Shown here: one piece after another, positions 23,999 through 33,294 of the stretch
Layout: each line of letters begins with the position of its first letter
Numbering within the stretch: position 1 is the first letter of the stretch
Source of the DNA: Lelliottia jeotgali
GTDB taxonomy: Bacteria > Pseudomonadota > Gammaproteobacteria > Enterobacterales > Enterobacteriaceae
DNA length: 64,000 bases
Reading direction: 5' to 3'
Assembly (NCBI GenBank): GCA_002271215.1
Contig: CP018628.1
Coordinates: forward strand, 2,046,001-2,110,000
Notes under the pieces: generated by a model
Seen by the model: the letters and a program-made list of their open reading frames with translations, nothing else
Database searches by the model: none
What the model was told of the DNA's origin: nothing
Program-made: the position numbers and the translations under genes

Positions 23999-25657
23999 TC
24001 AGAACGTTTCCCAGTTTCCGTCTCCGGCGGAGGCCGTTGCCGGGCGCAACACCTGCGGTGTTTTCAGGTTTGTCGCGCGCGGTGCGGCGGTTTGCGTTTG
24101 TACATTCAGGCGGAATGCGGCGACAGCCTGACGCAACTGCTCAGCCTGGTCTTCCAGTGCCGCTGCGGCCGTGGCGGATTCCTGAACCAGCGCGGCGTTT
24201 TGCTGCGTCACGCTATCCATCTGCGAAACGGCCAGACTCACTTGTTCAATACCCCGGCTCTGTTCATCTGACGCCGAGGCGATTTCGCCCATAATATCGG
24301 TCACGCGAGTGACGGCGGCGACGATCTCTTTCATGGTTTCGCCCGCTTCACTGACCTGTCCTGATCCGGTATTTACCCGGTTGACGGAGTTTTCGATCAG
24401 CGCTTTGATCTCTTTTGCGGCCTGCGCACTGCGGCTTGCCAGCGTGCGGACTTCACCTGCGACCACGGCAAATCCACGGCCTTGTTCCCCGGCGCGCGCG
24501 GCTTCGACGGCGGCGTTCAGTGCCAGAATATTGGTCTGGAAGGCAATGCTGTCGATAACGCTGGTGATGTGGGCAATCTGCTGAGAGCTGTCGGCGATTT
24601 CGGTCATCGTGCGGATGACGTTGTCTACCACCCGTCCGCCGCGATCGGCTGTTTCTGAGGCGTTTTTCGCCAGCAGAGTGGCTTGTCTCGCGTTGTCTGA
24701 GTTCTGTTTTACTGTGGCAGTTAGCTCTTCCATGCTGGCTGCCGTCTCTTCCAGCGAAGAGGCCTGCTGCTCGGTACGTGCTGAGAGGTCATTACTGCCC
24801 GCTGCGATTTCGCCCGCGCCGGTATAGATCGAATCGGTACTGCCGCGCACCGCGCTGACAGTGGTCACCAGCGAGGTTTGCATCTCGTGGAGACCGGCCG
24901 CCAGTTGGCCCATTTCATTACGGCTATTGATGGCGATGGTGTGCGTCAGATCGCCGCTGGCGATGGTGCGGATATGGTTCATCACGCTACGAAGCGGTTT
25001 CAGCAACAGATGCTGTAATCCTTGCCAGAACACAATCAGGACTATCATCACCACCAGGAAAATCGTGCCCAGCGTCCACTGCATATGAGTAAAACTGCTC
25101 TGGTTTTCTTTGGCGGCGGCTTTTAACAGGGTGTTATTTTCGGCGCGCCAGTGGGTGTAAACCGCTTCCATATCGTCCTGCGCCTGCTGGGCATCGAGAT
25201 CGCCGTACGCCTGATAATTATCGGCACGCAGATACTCAATCGACAGACGCATCACCTCATGCATCTGGGTATACGCCTTTTGCATTTCAGCCGTTAATTC
25301 CTGGCTCTGGCCGCTAACAGGCGGCATAGCATGCCAGGCGCTATAGTAGTTTTCAGCTTTCGTCAGAGAGTCGCTGGCGTTACCGAGCAGCTTATTGATT
25401 GCCGCCAGAGAAGCCGGATCGCGCTGATTTTTGAGGTAACGAATAGCCACGCGCGTGACCGTGACGCGGGTTTTGACCAGCGTGTTGACGCTGTCGCTCA
25501 GGCTCTCCTGCTGTGCATTGAGGCTACCTGAGTTCTGGAAGTTGTGACGGTCATTGCTGACTGCGGAATAGAACAATCCCCCCGTGACGACTTGCAACAG
25601 GCAGAATATAGTGAGAGCAAAGATAATCCCGGTAATGACGTGCAGATTTTTCAGCAT
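23999..25657 (-). CDS. Methyl-accepting chemotaxis protein, Tsr/Tar class
   Basis: This 552-residue transmembrane chemoreceptor has TM1 (~8-30), a four-helix periplasmic ligand domain (~35-190), TM2 (~193-215), HAMP, methylation helices (QQASSLEETAASMEELTATV) and the signaling tip IAFQTNILALNAAVEAARAGEQGRGFAVVAGEVR. It ends in NWETF, the CheR/CheB docking pentapeptide of high-abundance receptors. Arg64, Arg69 and Arg73 match the amino-acid-binding arginines of Tsr/Tar, but the position of Tsr Thr156 is Ala, so the ligand may differ. The start MLKNLHVITG matches Tsr; a 12-codon longer start (25693) is possible. Neither start has a strong ribosome site. Confidence 0.9.
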   Translation of the reverse strand: MLKNLHVITGIIFALTIFCLLQVVTGGLFYSAVSNDRHNFQNSGSLNAQQESLSDSVNTLVKTRVTVTRVAIRYLKNQRDPASLAAINKLLGNASDSLTKAENYYSAWHAMPPVSGQSQELTAEMQKAYTQMHEVMRLSIEYLRADNYQAYGDLDAQQAQDDMEAVYTHWRAENNTLLKAAAKENQSSFTHMQWTLGTIFLVVMIVLIVFWQGLQHLLLKPLRSVMNHIRTIASGDLTHTIAINSRNEMGQLAAGLHEMQTSLVTTVSAVRGSTDSIYTGAGEIAAGSNDLSARTEQQASSLEETAASMEELTATVKQNSDNARQATLLAKNASETADRGGRVVDNVIRTMTEIADSSQQIAHITSVIDSIAFQTNILALNAAVEAARAGEQGRGFAVVAGEVRTLASRSAQAAKEIKALIENSVNRVNTGSGQVSEAGETMKEIVAAVTRVTDIMGEIASASDEQSRGIEQVSLAVSQMDSVTQQNAALVQESATAAAALEDQAEQLRQAVAAFRLNVQTQTAAPRATNLKTPQVLRPATASAGDGNWETF

Positions 25658-25754
25658 AACGGAAGCCCATTTGATGTGCAGAAGTTGCATCATTGTTATC
25701 GACGTAGTAGGGCTAAACTTTAATTTTACTAATGCTTAAATCAGGTAGATCACT

Positions 25755-26621
25755 ATGACGGATATTGATAAAAGCGGCATTTTTACGTTAGGTTCGCGTT
25801 CGGTTAAACGTCTCGGCTATGGCGCGATGCAGCTGGCCGGGCCTGGTGTCTTTGGCCCGCCAAAAAACAAAGAGGCGGCACTGGCAGTATTGCGCGAAGC
25901 CGTGGCGGCAGGAGTGAATCACATTGATACCAGTGATTTTTACGGCCCGCACGTCACCAATCAACTGATTCGGGAAGCATTACACCCGTACCGTGACGAT
26001 CTGACGATTGTGACTAAAATCGGTGCCCGACGTGGGGACGATGCCTCCTGGCTACCGGCATTTTCGGCTCAGGAGCTTACCCAGGCGGTGCACGATAACC
26101 TGCGCAATCTGCAGCTGGACGTTCTGGACGTGGTGAATTTACGCATTATGTTTAGCGCTCACGGTCCTGCGGAAGGATCAATTGAGGAACCCTTAACGGC
26201 GCTGGTTGAATTGCAGCGTCAGGGTCTGGTGCGACATATTGGTCTAAGCAATGTGACCGCCACGCAGATTGCGCAAGCCCAGAGGATTACACCGATAGTC
26301 TGCGTGCAAAACCTCTTCAACATTGTTAATCGTAGCGATGATGCCATCATCGATGTGCTGGCGGAGCAGGGGATTGCGTATGTGCCTTTCTTCCCGCTGG
26401 GCGGATTTACACCGCTGCAATCATCCGGGCTGCAGGCCGTCGCGGATAAACTGAGTGCCACACCGATGCAAGTCGCGCTGGCCTGGTTACTTAAGCGTTC
26501 GCCGAATATTCTGTTGATTCCCGGCACGTCTTCAGTGGCGCACCTGCACGAGAATTTGGCGGCTGGCAATCTGGTGTTGCCGGATGACGCTCTGGCCACG
26601 CTGAACGCGCTGGCGGAATAA
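25755..26621 (+). CDS. pdxI: Pyridoxal reductase PdxI (YdbC-type aldo/keto reductase)
   Basis: This 288-residue aldo/keto reductase TIM barrel has GYGAMQLAGPGVFGPP at the N-terminus, the AKR tetrad region VNHIDTSDFYGPH with Asp/Tyr, Lys in TKIGARR, and the NADPH-binding tail IPGTSSVAHLHENLAAG. It corresponds to E. coli YdbC, shown to be the pyridoxal reductase PdxI of vitamin B6 salvage. It is divergent from the chemoreceptor gene across 97 bases. The assignment is by recalled similarity; other AKR substrates are possible. Confidence 0.82.
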   Translation: MTDIDKSGIFTLGSRSVKRLGYGAMQLAGPGVFGPPKNKEAALAVLREAVAAGVNHIDTSDFYGPHVTNQLIREALHPYRDDLTIVTKIGARRGDDASWLPAFSAQELTQAVHDNLRNLQLDVLDVVNLRIMFSAHGPAEGSIEEPLTALVELQRQGLVRHIGLSNVTATQIAQAQRITPIVCVQNLFNIVNRSDDAIIDVLAEQGIAYVPFFPLGGFTPLQSSGLQAVADKLSATPMQVALAWLLKRSPNILLIPGTSSVAHLHENLAAGNLVLPDDALATLNALAE

Positions 26622-26645
26622 CGTGCCTGTCTGACGGCCACGTTT

Positions 26646-26855
26646 TTATTCCGTGGCCGGTTCCACCATTCGACTTCTTCTGTGCAATTCTAACGCTTCT
26701 GCCACAATTTCCTGTTTGCTCAGGCGCGTTTCATACGCCGTCGCTCTGACATATTCGACCAGCGCGGATTGAATCCTCGCGCTTAACATTTTAAGGTCTG
26801 CATCCTTTGCGGTGCCGCGTGCTACACGCTTGTCCGGGTAATCTCGACTAGGCAT
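26646..26855 (-). CDS. Small ribbon-helix-helix-like protein
   Basis: This 69-residue basic protein has a central pattern (ARIQSALVEYVRATAYETRLSKQEIVAEALELH) that fits the strand-helix-turn-helix of CopG/Arc-type regulators. A good ribosome site, GAGGAC, precedes the ATG. No toxin gene is adjacent: pdxI is convergent and the next gene upstream is 680 bases away, so an antitoxin role is unsupported. It may regulate itself or the divergent gene across the long AT-rich gap. Confidence 0.7.
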   Translation of the reverse strand: MPSRDYPDKRVARGTAKDADLKMLSARIQSALVEYVRATAYETRLSKQEIVAEALELHRRSRMVEPATE

Positions 26856-27537
26856 TGTTCAAGTCCTCTTAACGCTGTCTTGTTAATTCGTGCTGTGAAA
26901 TATGCGTTGGGAGTGAAAACAAGTCAACTTTCTAAAACCACGGTTCAGTTTGTATTAAATCCGTTAAAAAAACGCCCGTATTTCACGACGTTTTTCATTT
27001 GAAAGGGGAAAGGGTTCAGTATGGAAAGCGGGAAAAATAGCGGAAGTTAAGCATCCGGTTTTGCATAGGACGTAAACGGTTCGTTACACGAAATGATCAC
27101 TACATAAAACTATCCAATGCAATAATAAATCAGGTCAATGAATTACGAAGATTTAAAGGGTTAACGACGAGCGCCGCTTCAAATGTATACATATGCAGTG
27201 GAATGTTTTTTTATGCATTGAGAAACGGATTTTGTATTTTTTGAGCGTTTCTCGCGTCGCTAACCTCACGCGATAGTCGTAACAATTTTGCAAAAAATGG
27301 TCGAAACGTTTAGTGCAAAAACAGAATAATATCCTGAAAAAGTTTTATTTTAGTGATTTTGTAGTGTCTGATTTTATGTGGTTAAGTGATGTTGATAGTG
27401 TGGTTGATGATATTTTAGTAGTGTTGGTCTAGTGTTGTCGTTTAATAAATGTATACTCTTGTTGCACTGGCAATTCACAAACCCGCTCTTATTGTGTGTT
27501 ATCCTGCCAGGGTTTGCGTAATCAGGAAGTCACCGGT
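26856..27537. promoter_or_regulatory. Long AT-rich intergenic region with G/T-biased leader
   Basis: There is no convincing ORF in 682 bases. Around 27350-27440 the plus strand is strikingly G/T-rich and nearly free of C (repeated GTGTTG, GTGATG, GTGGTTG words). Just before the downstream ATG, CAAACCC (27478-27484) and GGGTTTG could pair as a 7-bp stem over a loop of about 26 bases. This looks like a long promoter/leader of the 27538 gene; its mechanism is unknown. Confidence 0.45.
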
Positions 27538-28380
27538 ATGTATCACCTTTTTCTAGAATTCGATAGCCTCGAACCCGGCGTGAAGTCTGTGGAGGATTTG
27601 AAGTATGTGATCCGCGATGACAAACACACGGCGTTTGTGATGAGCGCAGTAGTGGCCAGGTTCATCAAAGATGCGCTAATCATGAACCACACTATCATCA
27701 GTCTGAAGAACTGCCGTTTTGCGTTCGATGGCGGGGCAGAGTTTGTGGAATTTGACGATAAAGGTCAGGCAACACTCTTTACCGAAACGCCGGACTGGTT
27801 TGTGACGCCGGGTGAATTTGCGCGTTCCCAGTGGTTAGTTAACCACGAACTTCACGACCTCATGACGCCGCAATTTATCGCGACCTTTCTGGAAATGTTC
27901 TCTGATGTCAAAAAGCGCCGTGAACACTGTAATGTGCTGTTTGATTTGCAACTCGAAGATAACCGTAAACGCGGTAAAGCCGACGCGAAACCGGCGAATA
28001 AACCCCGAGGCTCCACTAAGCAGAAGATTTTTGATCTCGGCTCGTTTGAGCTGTTCAGCCAGTTTTTTACCCGCCTGAAAAAATCCGTTGATGCTAATCA
28101 GTTCCCGACGGTTCAGGTGCTGACGGATATCGCGGAAGTTTCAAAAGTGCCTGCAAGCTTAAAAAGCGCCGTTCGAACCTGGTTTAAAGCCATTTCGTCC
28201 GAGATGCCGCCGAACACCAAAAGAGTGGGAGCCGGTAACGCTGAGCTGTTCTGCGCCCCTATTCGTGCCCAAGTCCAGCAAATTGAAGCCTATGGCGTCG
28301 AGCGCTATTACAAGAAACTGTCAAAAGCGATAGCCGATGGCGGCGATCGTTACATCGCCGATTTCACGTTTAAGCTGTAG
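27538..28380 (+). CDS. Unrecognised 280-aa protein
   Basis: I do not recognise this protein. It is cytoplasmic in appearance, with no signal peptide or membrane helix. It has an N-terminal alpha/beta part (residues 1-140), a basic low-complexity linker at about 143-166 (DNRKRGKADAKPANKPRG), and a C-terminal helical part (~167-280). The basic linker could contact nucleic acid, but this is speculation. ATG 27538 was chosen over the longer TTG/upstream start because GGAAG lies 14 bases before it and the extra upstream residues are unlike coding sequence. It stands alone, downstream of a long AT-rich leader and convergent with a small monooxygenase gene. Confidence 0.75.
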   Translation: MYHLFLEFDSLEPGVKSVEDLKYVIRDDKHTAFVMSAVVARFIKDALIMNHTIISLKNCRFAFDGGAEFVEFDDKGQATLFTETPDWFVTPGEFARSQWLVNHELHDLMTPQFIATFLEMFSDVKKRREHCNVLFDLQLEDNRKRGKADAKPANKPRGSTKQKIFDLGSFELFSQFFTRLKKSVDANQFPTVQVLTDIAEVSKVPASLKSAVRTWFKAISSEMPPNTKRVGAGNAELFCAPIRAQVQQIEAYGVERYYKKLSKAIADGGDRYIADFTFKL

Positions 28381-28392
28381 GGTTAATACGGT

Positions 28393-28680
28393 TTAACTAA
28401 AACCGTTCATCATGATAAATGTCGGTTCTTTACGCTGGTGCTGATTAATCATCGGCACCAGCCGTCTGAAGTGCTCACTCGCACAATGCGCATCCAGTGC
28501 TGCGCGATCGGGCCACTCTTCGATGAAGATAAAATGCCCCGGATCTTTCTCATCGACATATAAATCGTAAGCAATACACAGCGGTTCCCGTTTAGTGGCT
28601 GCAACCAGCGCACGATAAAGCGGGAGAACAGTCTCAACGGCTTGCGGTTTAATAAAATCTTCGGCGATGACTTTCAGCAT
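28393..28680 (-). CDS. Antibiotic biosynthesis monooxygenase-family protein (YgiN-like)
   Basis: This 95-residue ferredoxin-like alpha/beta barrel protein has typical ABM-domain segments, including LVAATKREPLCIAYDLYVDEKDPGHFIFIEEW and AALDAHCASEHFRRLVP. Family members are small cofactor-free quinol monooxygenases or heme-degrading enzymes acting as dimers; the substrate is unknown here. The start follows a clear AGGAGA (read on the minus strand). It is divergent from umuD. Confidence 0.82.
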   Translation of the reverse strand: MLKVIAEDFIKPQAVETVLPLYRALVAATKREPLCIAYDLYVDEKDPGHFIFIEEWPDRAALDAHCASEHFRRLVPMINQHQRKEPTFIMMNGFS

Positions 28681-28766
28681 GATCTCTCCTGGTTAAATTC
28701 CGTGTGGCGTCAACGGCTTCATTTTCGCGAGCCAGATTCGACTTGATCTGATCGCTAAATGCATAA

Positions 28767-28786
28767 TACTGTATTTATATACAGTT
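28767..28786 (+). promoter_or_regulatory. LexA (SOS) box of umuDC
   Basis: TACTGTATTTATATACAGTT matches the LexA consensus TACTGTATATAAATACAGTA closely, with a perfect CTGT-N8-ACAG core. It lies 18 bases before the umuD start, so the operon should be SOS-induced. Confidence 0.95.
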
Positions 28787-28804
28787 ATTGTCAGGTTGGC
28801 TATC

Positions 28805-29239
28805 ATGAATCCCGTTTTTTCATGTGAATTGAAAGAAATCATCGAATTACCTCTTTTTCTGGAGCGCGTTCCGTGCGGCTTCCCTAGCCCGGCGCAGGAT
28901 TATGTTGAGGATCGTCTCGATCTCAATAAGCTTCTCATCCAGCACCCCAGCGCCACCTATTTCGTCAAGGTGAGCGGCGATTCGATGATCGGTGTAGGGA
29001 TTGGAGACGGGGATCTGCTGGTGATCGATCGTTCGTTAACGGCTGAGCATGGCGATATTGTGGTGGCGGCGATTGCAGGGGAGTTCACGGTGAAAGAGCT
29101 GCGAACCCGTCCGTATCTCCACTTGCTGCCACACAACAAAAACTTTTCTCCCATCGTTTTCCAGTCAGAGGATGAGCTGCAACTCTTTGGTGTTGTGACG
29201 CACACTGTGAAATCGCACCGACATGTTCGCACTCGTTGA
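28805..29239 (+). CDS. umuD: DNA polymerase V subunit UmuD
   Basis: This 144-residue LexA-like protease substrate has the autocleavage site Cys24-Gly25 (PCGFPSP), the catalytic Ser60 (SGDSM) and Lys97 (EFTVKEL), all at the classical UmuD positions. RecA filaments trigger self-cleavage to UmuD', which assembles with UmuC. ATG 28805 was chosen because it gives these exact residue numbers; an upstream TTG adds three codons. It lies behind a LexA box and overlaps umuC by 17 bases. Confidence 0.96.
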   Translation: MNPVFSCELKEIIELPLFLERVPCGFPSPAQDYVEDRLDLNKLLIQHPSATYFVKVSGDSMIGVGIGDGDLLVIDRSLTAEHGDIVVAAIAGEFTVKELRTRPYLHLLPHNKNFSPIVFQSEDELQLFGVVTHTVKSHRHVRTR

Positions 29240-30485
29240 CGTCAACAGCTTCTATACCTCCTGCGAGACGGTATTTCGCCCCGATCTGCTGGGCAAACCG
29301 GTGGTGGTGGTGTCGAATAACGACGGGTGCATTATCTCGCGCTCGGCAGAGGCCAAGAAGCTGGGCATCAAGATGGGCGCGCCTTACTTCAAGATTAAAG
29401 ACGAGCTGCGGCGGCAGAAAGTGGCGGTGTTTAGCTCGAACTATGCGTTGTACGCGGATCTGAGCCATCGCGTGATGTCGATTCTCACGGAGATGGCGCC
29501 CGCGGTTGAAGTCTATTCCATCGATGAGGCGTTTATTAATGTCTCTGGCGTGGCGAACTGCATTGCGCTGGAGACGTTTGGCCGCCAGATCCGCGAGCAA
29601 ATCCTGAAAAATACCGGCCTGACCGTCGGCGTCGGCATCGCGCCAACCAAAACCCTCGCTAAGCTGGCTAATTTTGCGGCGAAAACATGGAGTAAAACCG
29701 ATGGTGTGGTGGATCTGTCGGATCCTGAACGTCAGCGAAAATTGCTTGCGCTGGTGCCGGTGGGTGAAGTGTGGGGTGTGGGGCGGCGAATCGGTAAAAA
29801 ACTCAATCAGATGGGAATTGAAAACGCGCTGCAGCTGGCGGAGTGCTCAACGTGGGTGATTCGCAAACACTTTAACGTGGTACTGGAGCGTACAGTGCGC
29901 GAACTGCGCGGTGAGCCTTGTCTGGAGATGGATGAATTCACCCCGGCGAAACAACAGATTATCTGTAGCCGCTCTTTTGGGCACCGCATTACTGAGTACC
30001 GTGACATGCACCAGGCTGTATGCGCTTATGCGGAACGAGCAGCCGAGAAGCTTAGGGCAGAAAGGCAGTTTTGCTGCGTGATAAGTGTGTTTATGCGTAC
30101 CAGCCCACATGCGGAAAACGAAGTGTTTTATGGCCCTCAGGCCAGCGGTCGTCTGGCCGTTCCGTCTAACGATACACGCGATATTATCCGTGTGGCTAGC
30201 CAGGCGCTGGAGCGCATTTGGCAGGAGGGTTTTCGCTATATGAAAGCAGGTGTGATGTTGAGTGACTTTTTCAGCCAGGGCGTTGCGCAACTGAATTTGT
30301 TTGATGAATATCAACCGCGATCTAACAGCCATGCGCTGATGCAGACCATTGATCGCCTTAATTCATCGGGGCGCGGTACGGTGTGGTTTGCAGGTCAAGG
30401 GAGCCAGAAAAACTGGGCGATGAAGCGTGAAATGCTCTCGCCGGGGTATACGACACGGTATTCGGATTTACCCGTGGCGAAATAA
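29223..30485 (+). CDS. umuC: Translesion DNA polymerase V catalytic subunit UmuC
   Basis: This 420-residue Y-family polymerase has palm motifs [14 protein letters not shown] (Asp6) and YSIDEAFIN (catalytic Asp/Glu), the helix-hairpin-helix region [11 protein letters not shown], the little-finger domain, and the beta-clamp-binding motif QLNLF near residue 358. With UmuD'2 it copies damaged DNA after RecA activation. It is translated in a different frame from the end of umuD and is the last gene of the operon. Confidence 0.97.
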   Translation: MFALVDVNSFYTSCETVFRPDLLGKPVVVVSNNDGCIISRSAEAKKLGIKMGAPYFKIKDELRRQKVAVFSSNYALYADLSHRVMSILTEMAPAVEVYSIDEAFINVSGVANCIALETFGRQIREQILKNTGLTVGVGIAPTKTLAKLANFAAKTWSKTDGVVDLSDPERQRKLLALVPVGEVWGVGRRIGKKLNQMGIENALQLAECSTWVIRKHFNVVLERTVRELRGEPCLEMDEFTPAKQQIICSRSFGHRITEYRDMHQAVCAYAERAAEKLRAERQFCCVISVFMRTSPHAENEVFYGPQASGRLAVPSNDTRDIIRVASQALERIWQEGFRYMKAGVMLSDFFSQGVAQLNLFDEYQPRSNSHALMQTIDRLNSSGRGTVWFAGQGSQKNWAMKREMLSPGYTTRYSDLPVAK

Positions 30486-30546
30486 TCATTTTCCCTGAAC
30501 GAATGAGGCAGTAAGCTCTTGTTGATAACTCTTTTCAGGGCCGTAC

Positions 30547-31479
30547 ATGAATCATCTCGCATTAGGATATGGCTGCTTTGGTGAGCCTGAGTCCGTCCTC
30601 CAGCTGGAGACGATTTCTCCCGGCTTGCTCAATCCCGATCAGCTGCGGGTACAAATGCTTTTTTCCCCGGTTAATGCCTCGGATCTGATCCCCATCACCG
30701 GCGCTTATCGCCATCGCACACCGCTGCCTGCCATCGCGGGCTATGAAGGTGTCGGCGTAGTCATTGACGGGCCGCAGCATCTGATGGGCAAACGCGTGCT
30801 GCCACTGCGCGGGCAGGGAACCTGGCAGCAGGTGGTGGACTCTCCTGTGGATCTGGCGATCCCGGTGCCCGATGATATCGACTCCATGCTTGCCGCTCGC
30901 GCCTGGATCAATCCGCTGGCCGCGCAGCTGATGCTGAAACTCTACCCGCCACAGGGGAAACGCGTGCTGTTGACGGCTGCGGGATCGGACTGTGCCATTC
31001 TGCTGGGGCAGTGGGCGCTCAACGCCGGAGCTGAAGCGGTGTACGGAATCCACCGCTCGCAAGTCCATGCCGACCGGCTGGCGGCACTGGGGATCACGCC
31101 AATATCACAACACAACGCTGCAGCAATTCGCGCGTTAGCGAAAGATGCGGATCTTGTCTATGACGCCACGGGCGGCGACGTGGCAGAGCAGATTCTGGAT
31201 ATGCTGCCCAAAGCCGGGACTTTTGTCTGCTACGGTCTGCTTTCCGGGCAGATGTTCAGGCAGCAAAAACAGGTGCGCTGGTTCCATATCCGCAACACGC
31301 TGGATGCGATGAGCGTGGACGAATGGCAGGGGCAATTTCGCGAAATATGGCCGAAATTGCAGACCAGCCATTATGGCGATGCCTCGCTGTTTGCGCTGAG
31401 CGCGTGGCGTGAAGCGCTGGCCTGTTACCGGGAAGCGGGGCGAACCGCGAAGCCGATGTTTGCCTTTACCGCTGGCTAA
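30547..31479 (+). CDS. MDR-superfamily oxidoreductase (quinone oxidoreductase-like)
   Basis: This 310-residue protein of the medium-chain dehydrogenase/reductase superfamily has a GroES-like N-terminal half ([30 protein letters not shown]) and a Rossmann half (residues ~135-260; [28 protein letters not shown]). The zinc-ligand pattern of alcohol dehydrogenases is absent, so it is more like NADPH:quinone or enoyl reductases (MECR/ETR type). The substrate is unknown. The last 14 bases overlap the end of convergent tqsA. An imperfect long inverted repeat (CCCTGAA...TTCAGGG) precedes its start. Confidence 0.8.
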   Translation: MNHLALGYGCFGEPESVLQLETISPGLLNPDQLRVQMLFSPVNASDLIPITGAYRHRTPLPAIAGYEGVGVVIDGPQHLMGKRVLPLRGQGTWQQVVDSPVDLAIPVPDDIDSMLAARAWINPLAAQLMLKLYPPQGKRVLLTAAGSDCAILLGQWALNAGAEAVYGIHRSQVHADRLAALGITPISQHNAAAIRALAKDADLVYDATGGDVAEQILDMLPKAGTFVCYGLLSGQMFRQQKQVRWFHIRNTLDAMSVDEWQGQFREIWPKLQTSHYGDASLFALSAWREALACYREAGRTAKPMFAFTAG

Positions 31480-32500
31480 CATCGCTCAGCAGTACCGCGA
31501 TGCTCTGGCCGCCCGCCGTCTGCTCCAGCGCAATCTTCACGATAATGGTCAGCGGCACGGAAAGGAGCATCCCAACCGGGCCGAGCAGCCATCCCCAGAA
31601 GATCAGCGATAAAAAGACCACCAGCGTGGAAAGTCCCAGCCCGCGGCCCATCATGCGCGGTTCAAGAATATTGCCGAACACCAGGTTAATCACCAGATAC
31701 CCCGTCAGCACAATCAAAGCATCGTACAGTCCGCTAAACACCAGTACCTGGGCGATCGGAGGAATGGCGGCCAGCACCGAGCCAATGTTGGGAATATAGT
31801 TGAGCGCAAAGGCCAGCAAACCCCAGACAAACGCAAAGCGCACATCCAGCGCCGCCAGCATCGCCCACGCTACCAGCCCCGTCACAATACTGATGGCCGT
31901 TTTGAGCACCAGATAGCGCGACACGCTGTCCAGCGCTCGCTGAATCGCGACCATTCCTTCCACCGGACGGGACATAACCTGCTGCAATTTGATCGGTAGC
32001 TGAGGCACTTCGATCAGCATAAACACCACGGTTAGTAGCAGCAGGAAGATAGAGGTCATCGCGCTGGAAAGCTGTGACAGCAGGGCAGTCACCAGTGTCA
32101 TGGCGGCGTTCGGGTCGATGTACTTCAGCAACTCTTCTACGGAGACTTCAATCCCGGCGCGCTGTAGCCAGGGTTCGATGTGCTGTAGCGGAACCACCAG
32201 CGAGGACCGGTATTGCGGCAGGGTACGCGCCAGTTCGTTCAGGGATGTTCCCAGATACGCCACCAGCAGCACCATCGCCAGAATGATGACGGTAATCAGT
32301 AACGAAATCGCCAGCACGCGCGGGACGCGCAGGCGCACCAGACGCTGCACCAGCGGATTGAGGATCACGGCGATAAACAGCGCCAGAATAAAAGGCACGA
32401 TAATGTCAGCGGCAAAACGGATCCCCGCGAGAATGATCACCAGCATTCCGAGCATGATGACAATTTTTAATCCGTTCAGGGTAATGATGGGTTTTGCCAT
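31466..32500 (-). CDS. tqsA: AI-2 exporter TqsA
   Basis: This 344-residue polytopic inner-membrane protein of the AI-2E/PerM family is near identical to K-12 TqsA in many blocks ([31 protein letters not shown], then the [21 protein letters not shown] segment). It exports the quorum-sensing signal AI-2 and affects biofilm. The start [10 protein letters not shown], preceded by AGGACC, gives the family length; 24 further in-frame codons upstream are open but unlikely. Confidence 0.94.
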   Translation of the reverse strand: MAKPIITLNGLKIVIMLGMLVIILAGIRFAADIIVPFILALFIAVILNPLVQRLVRLRVPRVLAISLLITVIILAMVLLVAYLGTSLNELARTLPQYRSSLVVPLQHIEPWLQRAGIEVSVEELLKYIDPNAAMTLVTALLSQLSSAMTSIFLLLLTVVFMLIEVPQLPIKLQQVMSRPVEGMVAIQRALDSVSRYLVLKTAISIVTGLVAWAMLAALDVRFAFVWGLLAFALNYIPNIGSVLAAIPPIAQVLVFSGLYDALIVLTGYLVINLVFGNILEPRMMGRGLGLSTLVVFLSLIFWGWLLGPVGMLLSVPLTIIVKIALEQTAGGQSIAVLLSDVSQR

Positions 32501-32704
32501 GAGAGGTCCTGAGTTAATTCTTATATCTATATCATAACGGGAATATTCATTTACTCTACTAACCAACGTCAAACGGGCAGGGTAAAGAAGTGAAAAGGTT
32601 TTGAGTTAATTCCTGGCTTATGGTACAAATCAGGCGTGTTTAACTACCGAGGACAATTTTCATCCGCAATGACGAGAAGCAATACCGCGGATAATTGTAA
32701 TATT

Positions 32705-32806
32705 ATGGACAATCTGTTCAGGACGTACTTTTCAAATAACACCGCTGTTTTTTCAACTTCCCTCTGCCTGCTGTCCGGTGAGCAACACTGGCGCAACGCG
32801 CTATAG
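32705..32806 (+). CDS. mdtU: Probable mdtU upstream leader ORF of mdtJI
   Basis: This 33-codon ORF lies in the 5' region of mdtJ, ending 125 bases before it (MDNLFRTYFS...SGEQHWRNAL). E. coli has a 34-codon upstream ORF, mdtU, here; its translation controls spermidine-responsive, Rho-linked expression of mdtJI. Position and size match; I could not verify the sequence match. The ribosome site is weak. A longer start at 32669 is possible. Confidence 0.5.
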   Translation: MDNLFRTYFSNNTAVFSTSLCLLSGEQHWRNAL

Positions 32807-32878
32807 ATCCCTCTTCTGCCTGTTATCTGAGCTAACGCCACGCGTTTAGCTATCTGATTGATATCATTTTTTCTGGGT

Positions 32879-32894
32879 TTGTCGTTTTCGACAA
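32879..32894 (+). promoter_or_regulatory. Hairpin in mdtJ leader
   Basis: TTGTCG-TTTT-CGACAA forms a perfect 6-bp hairpin between the upstream ORF and the mdtJ ribosome site AGGAG. It may take part in leader control of the spermidine exporter; no test is possible here. Confidence 0.4.
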
Positions 32895-32931
32895 GCTGCA
32901 GTGATTTATATTCTCTTGCAGGAGATGCACC

Positions 32932-33294
32932 ATGTTTTACTGGATATTGTTAGCCCTCGCTATTATCGCTGAAATTACTGGAACCTTGTCGATGAAATGG
33001 GCAAGCGTCAGCGATGGCAATACTGGCTTTATATTAATGCTGGTAATGATTTCCCTTTCGTATATTTTCCTGTCGTTCGCGGTAAAAAAAATCGCGCTCG
33101 GTGTGGCGTATGCGTTGTGGGAGGGGATCGGTATTCTGTTAATCACGCTGTTCAGTGTGATGTTATTTGATGAAACCCTGTCAACAATGAAAATTGCCGG
33201 TCTGTCCACGCTGGTTGCGGGTATTGTGCTGATTAAATCGGGCACCCGCAAAGCGAAGAAACAGCCACAGGAGCCAACTCATGCAACAGTTTGA
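32932..33294 (+). CDS. mdtJ: Spermidine exporter subunit MdtJ
   Basis: This 120-residue small multidrug resistance (SMR) family inner-membrane protein has four helices. It shows the conserved Glu in helix 1 ([15 protein letters not shown]) and the helix-3 motif [14 protein letters not shown]. It functions as a heterodimer with MdtI to export spermidine. A strong ribosome site (AGGAG) precedes ATG 32932, and the 3' end overlaps mdtI by 14 bases. Confidence 0.95.
   Translation: MFYWILLALAIIAEITGTLSMKWASVSDGNTGFILMLVMISLSYIFLSFAVKKIALGVAYALWEGIGILLITLFSVMLFDETLSTMKIAGLSTLVAGIVLIKSGTRKAKKQPQEPTHATV

Noticed and set aside
26646..26855. Toxin-antitoxin module around the RHH protein
   Set aside because: No adjacent toxin-like ORF in the same operon.
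32644..32841. 65-codon minus-strand ORF opposite the mdtJ leader
   Set aside because: It lacks a good ribosome site and overlaps the better-supported plus-strand mdtU-like ORF.
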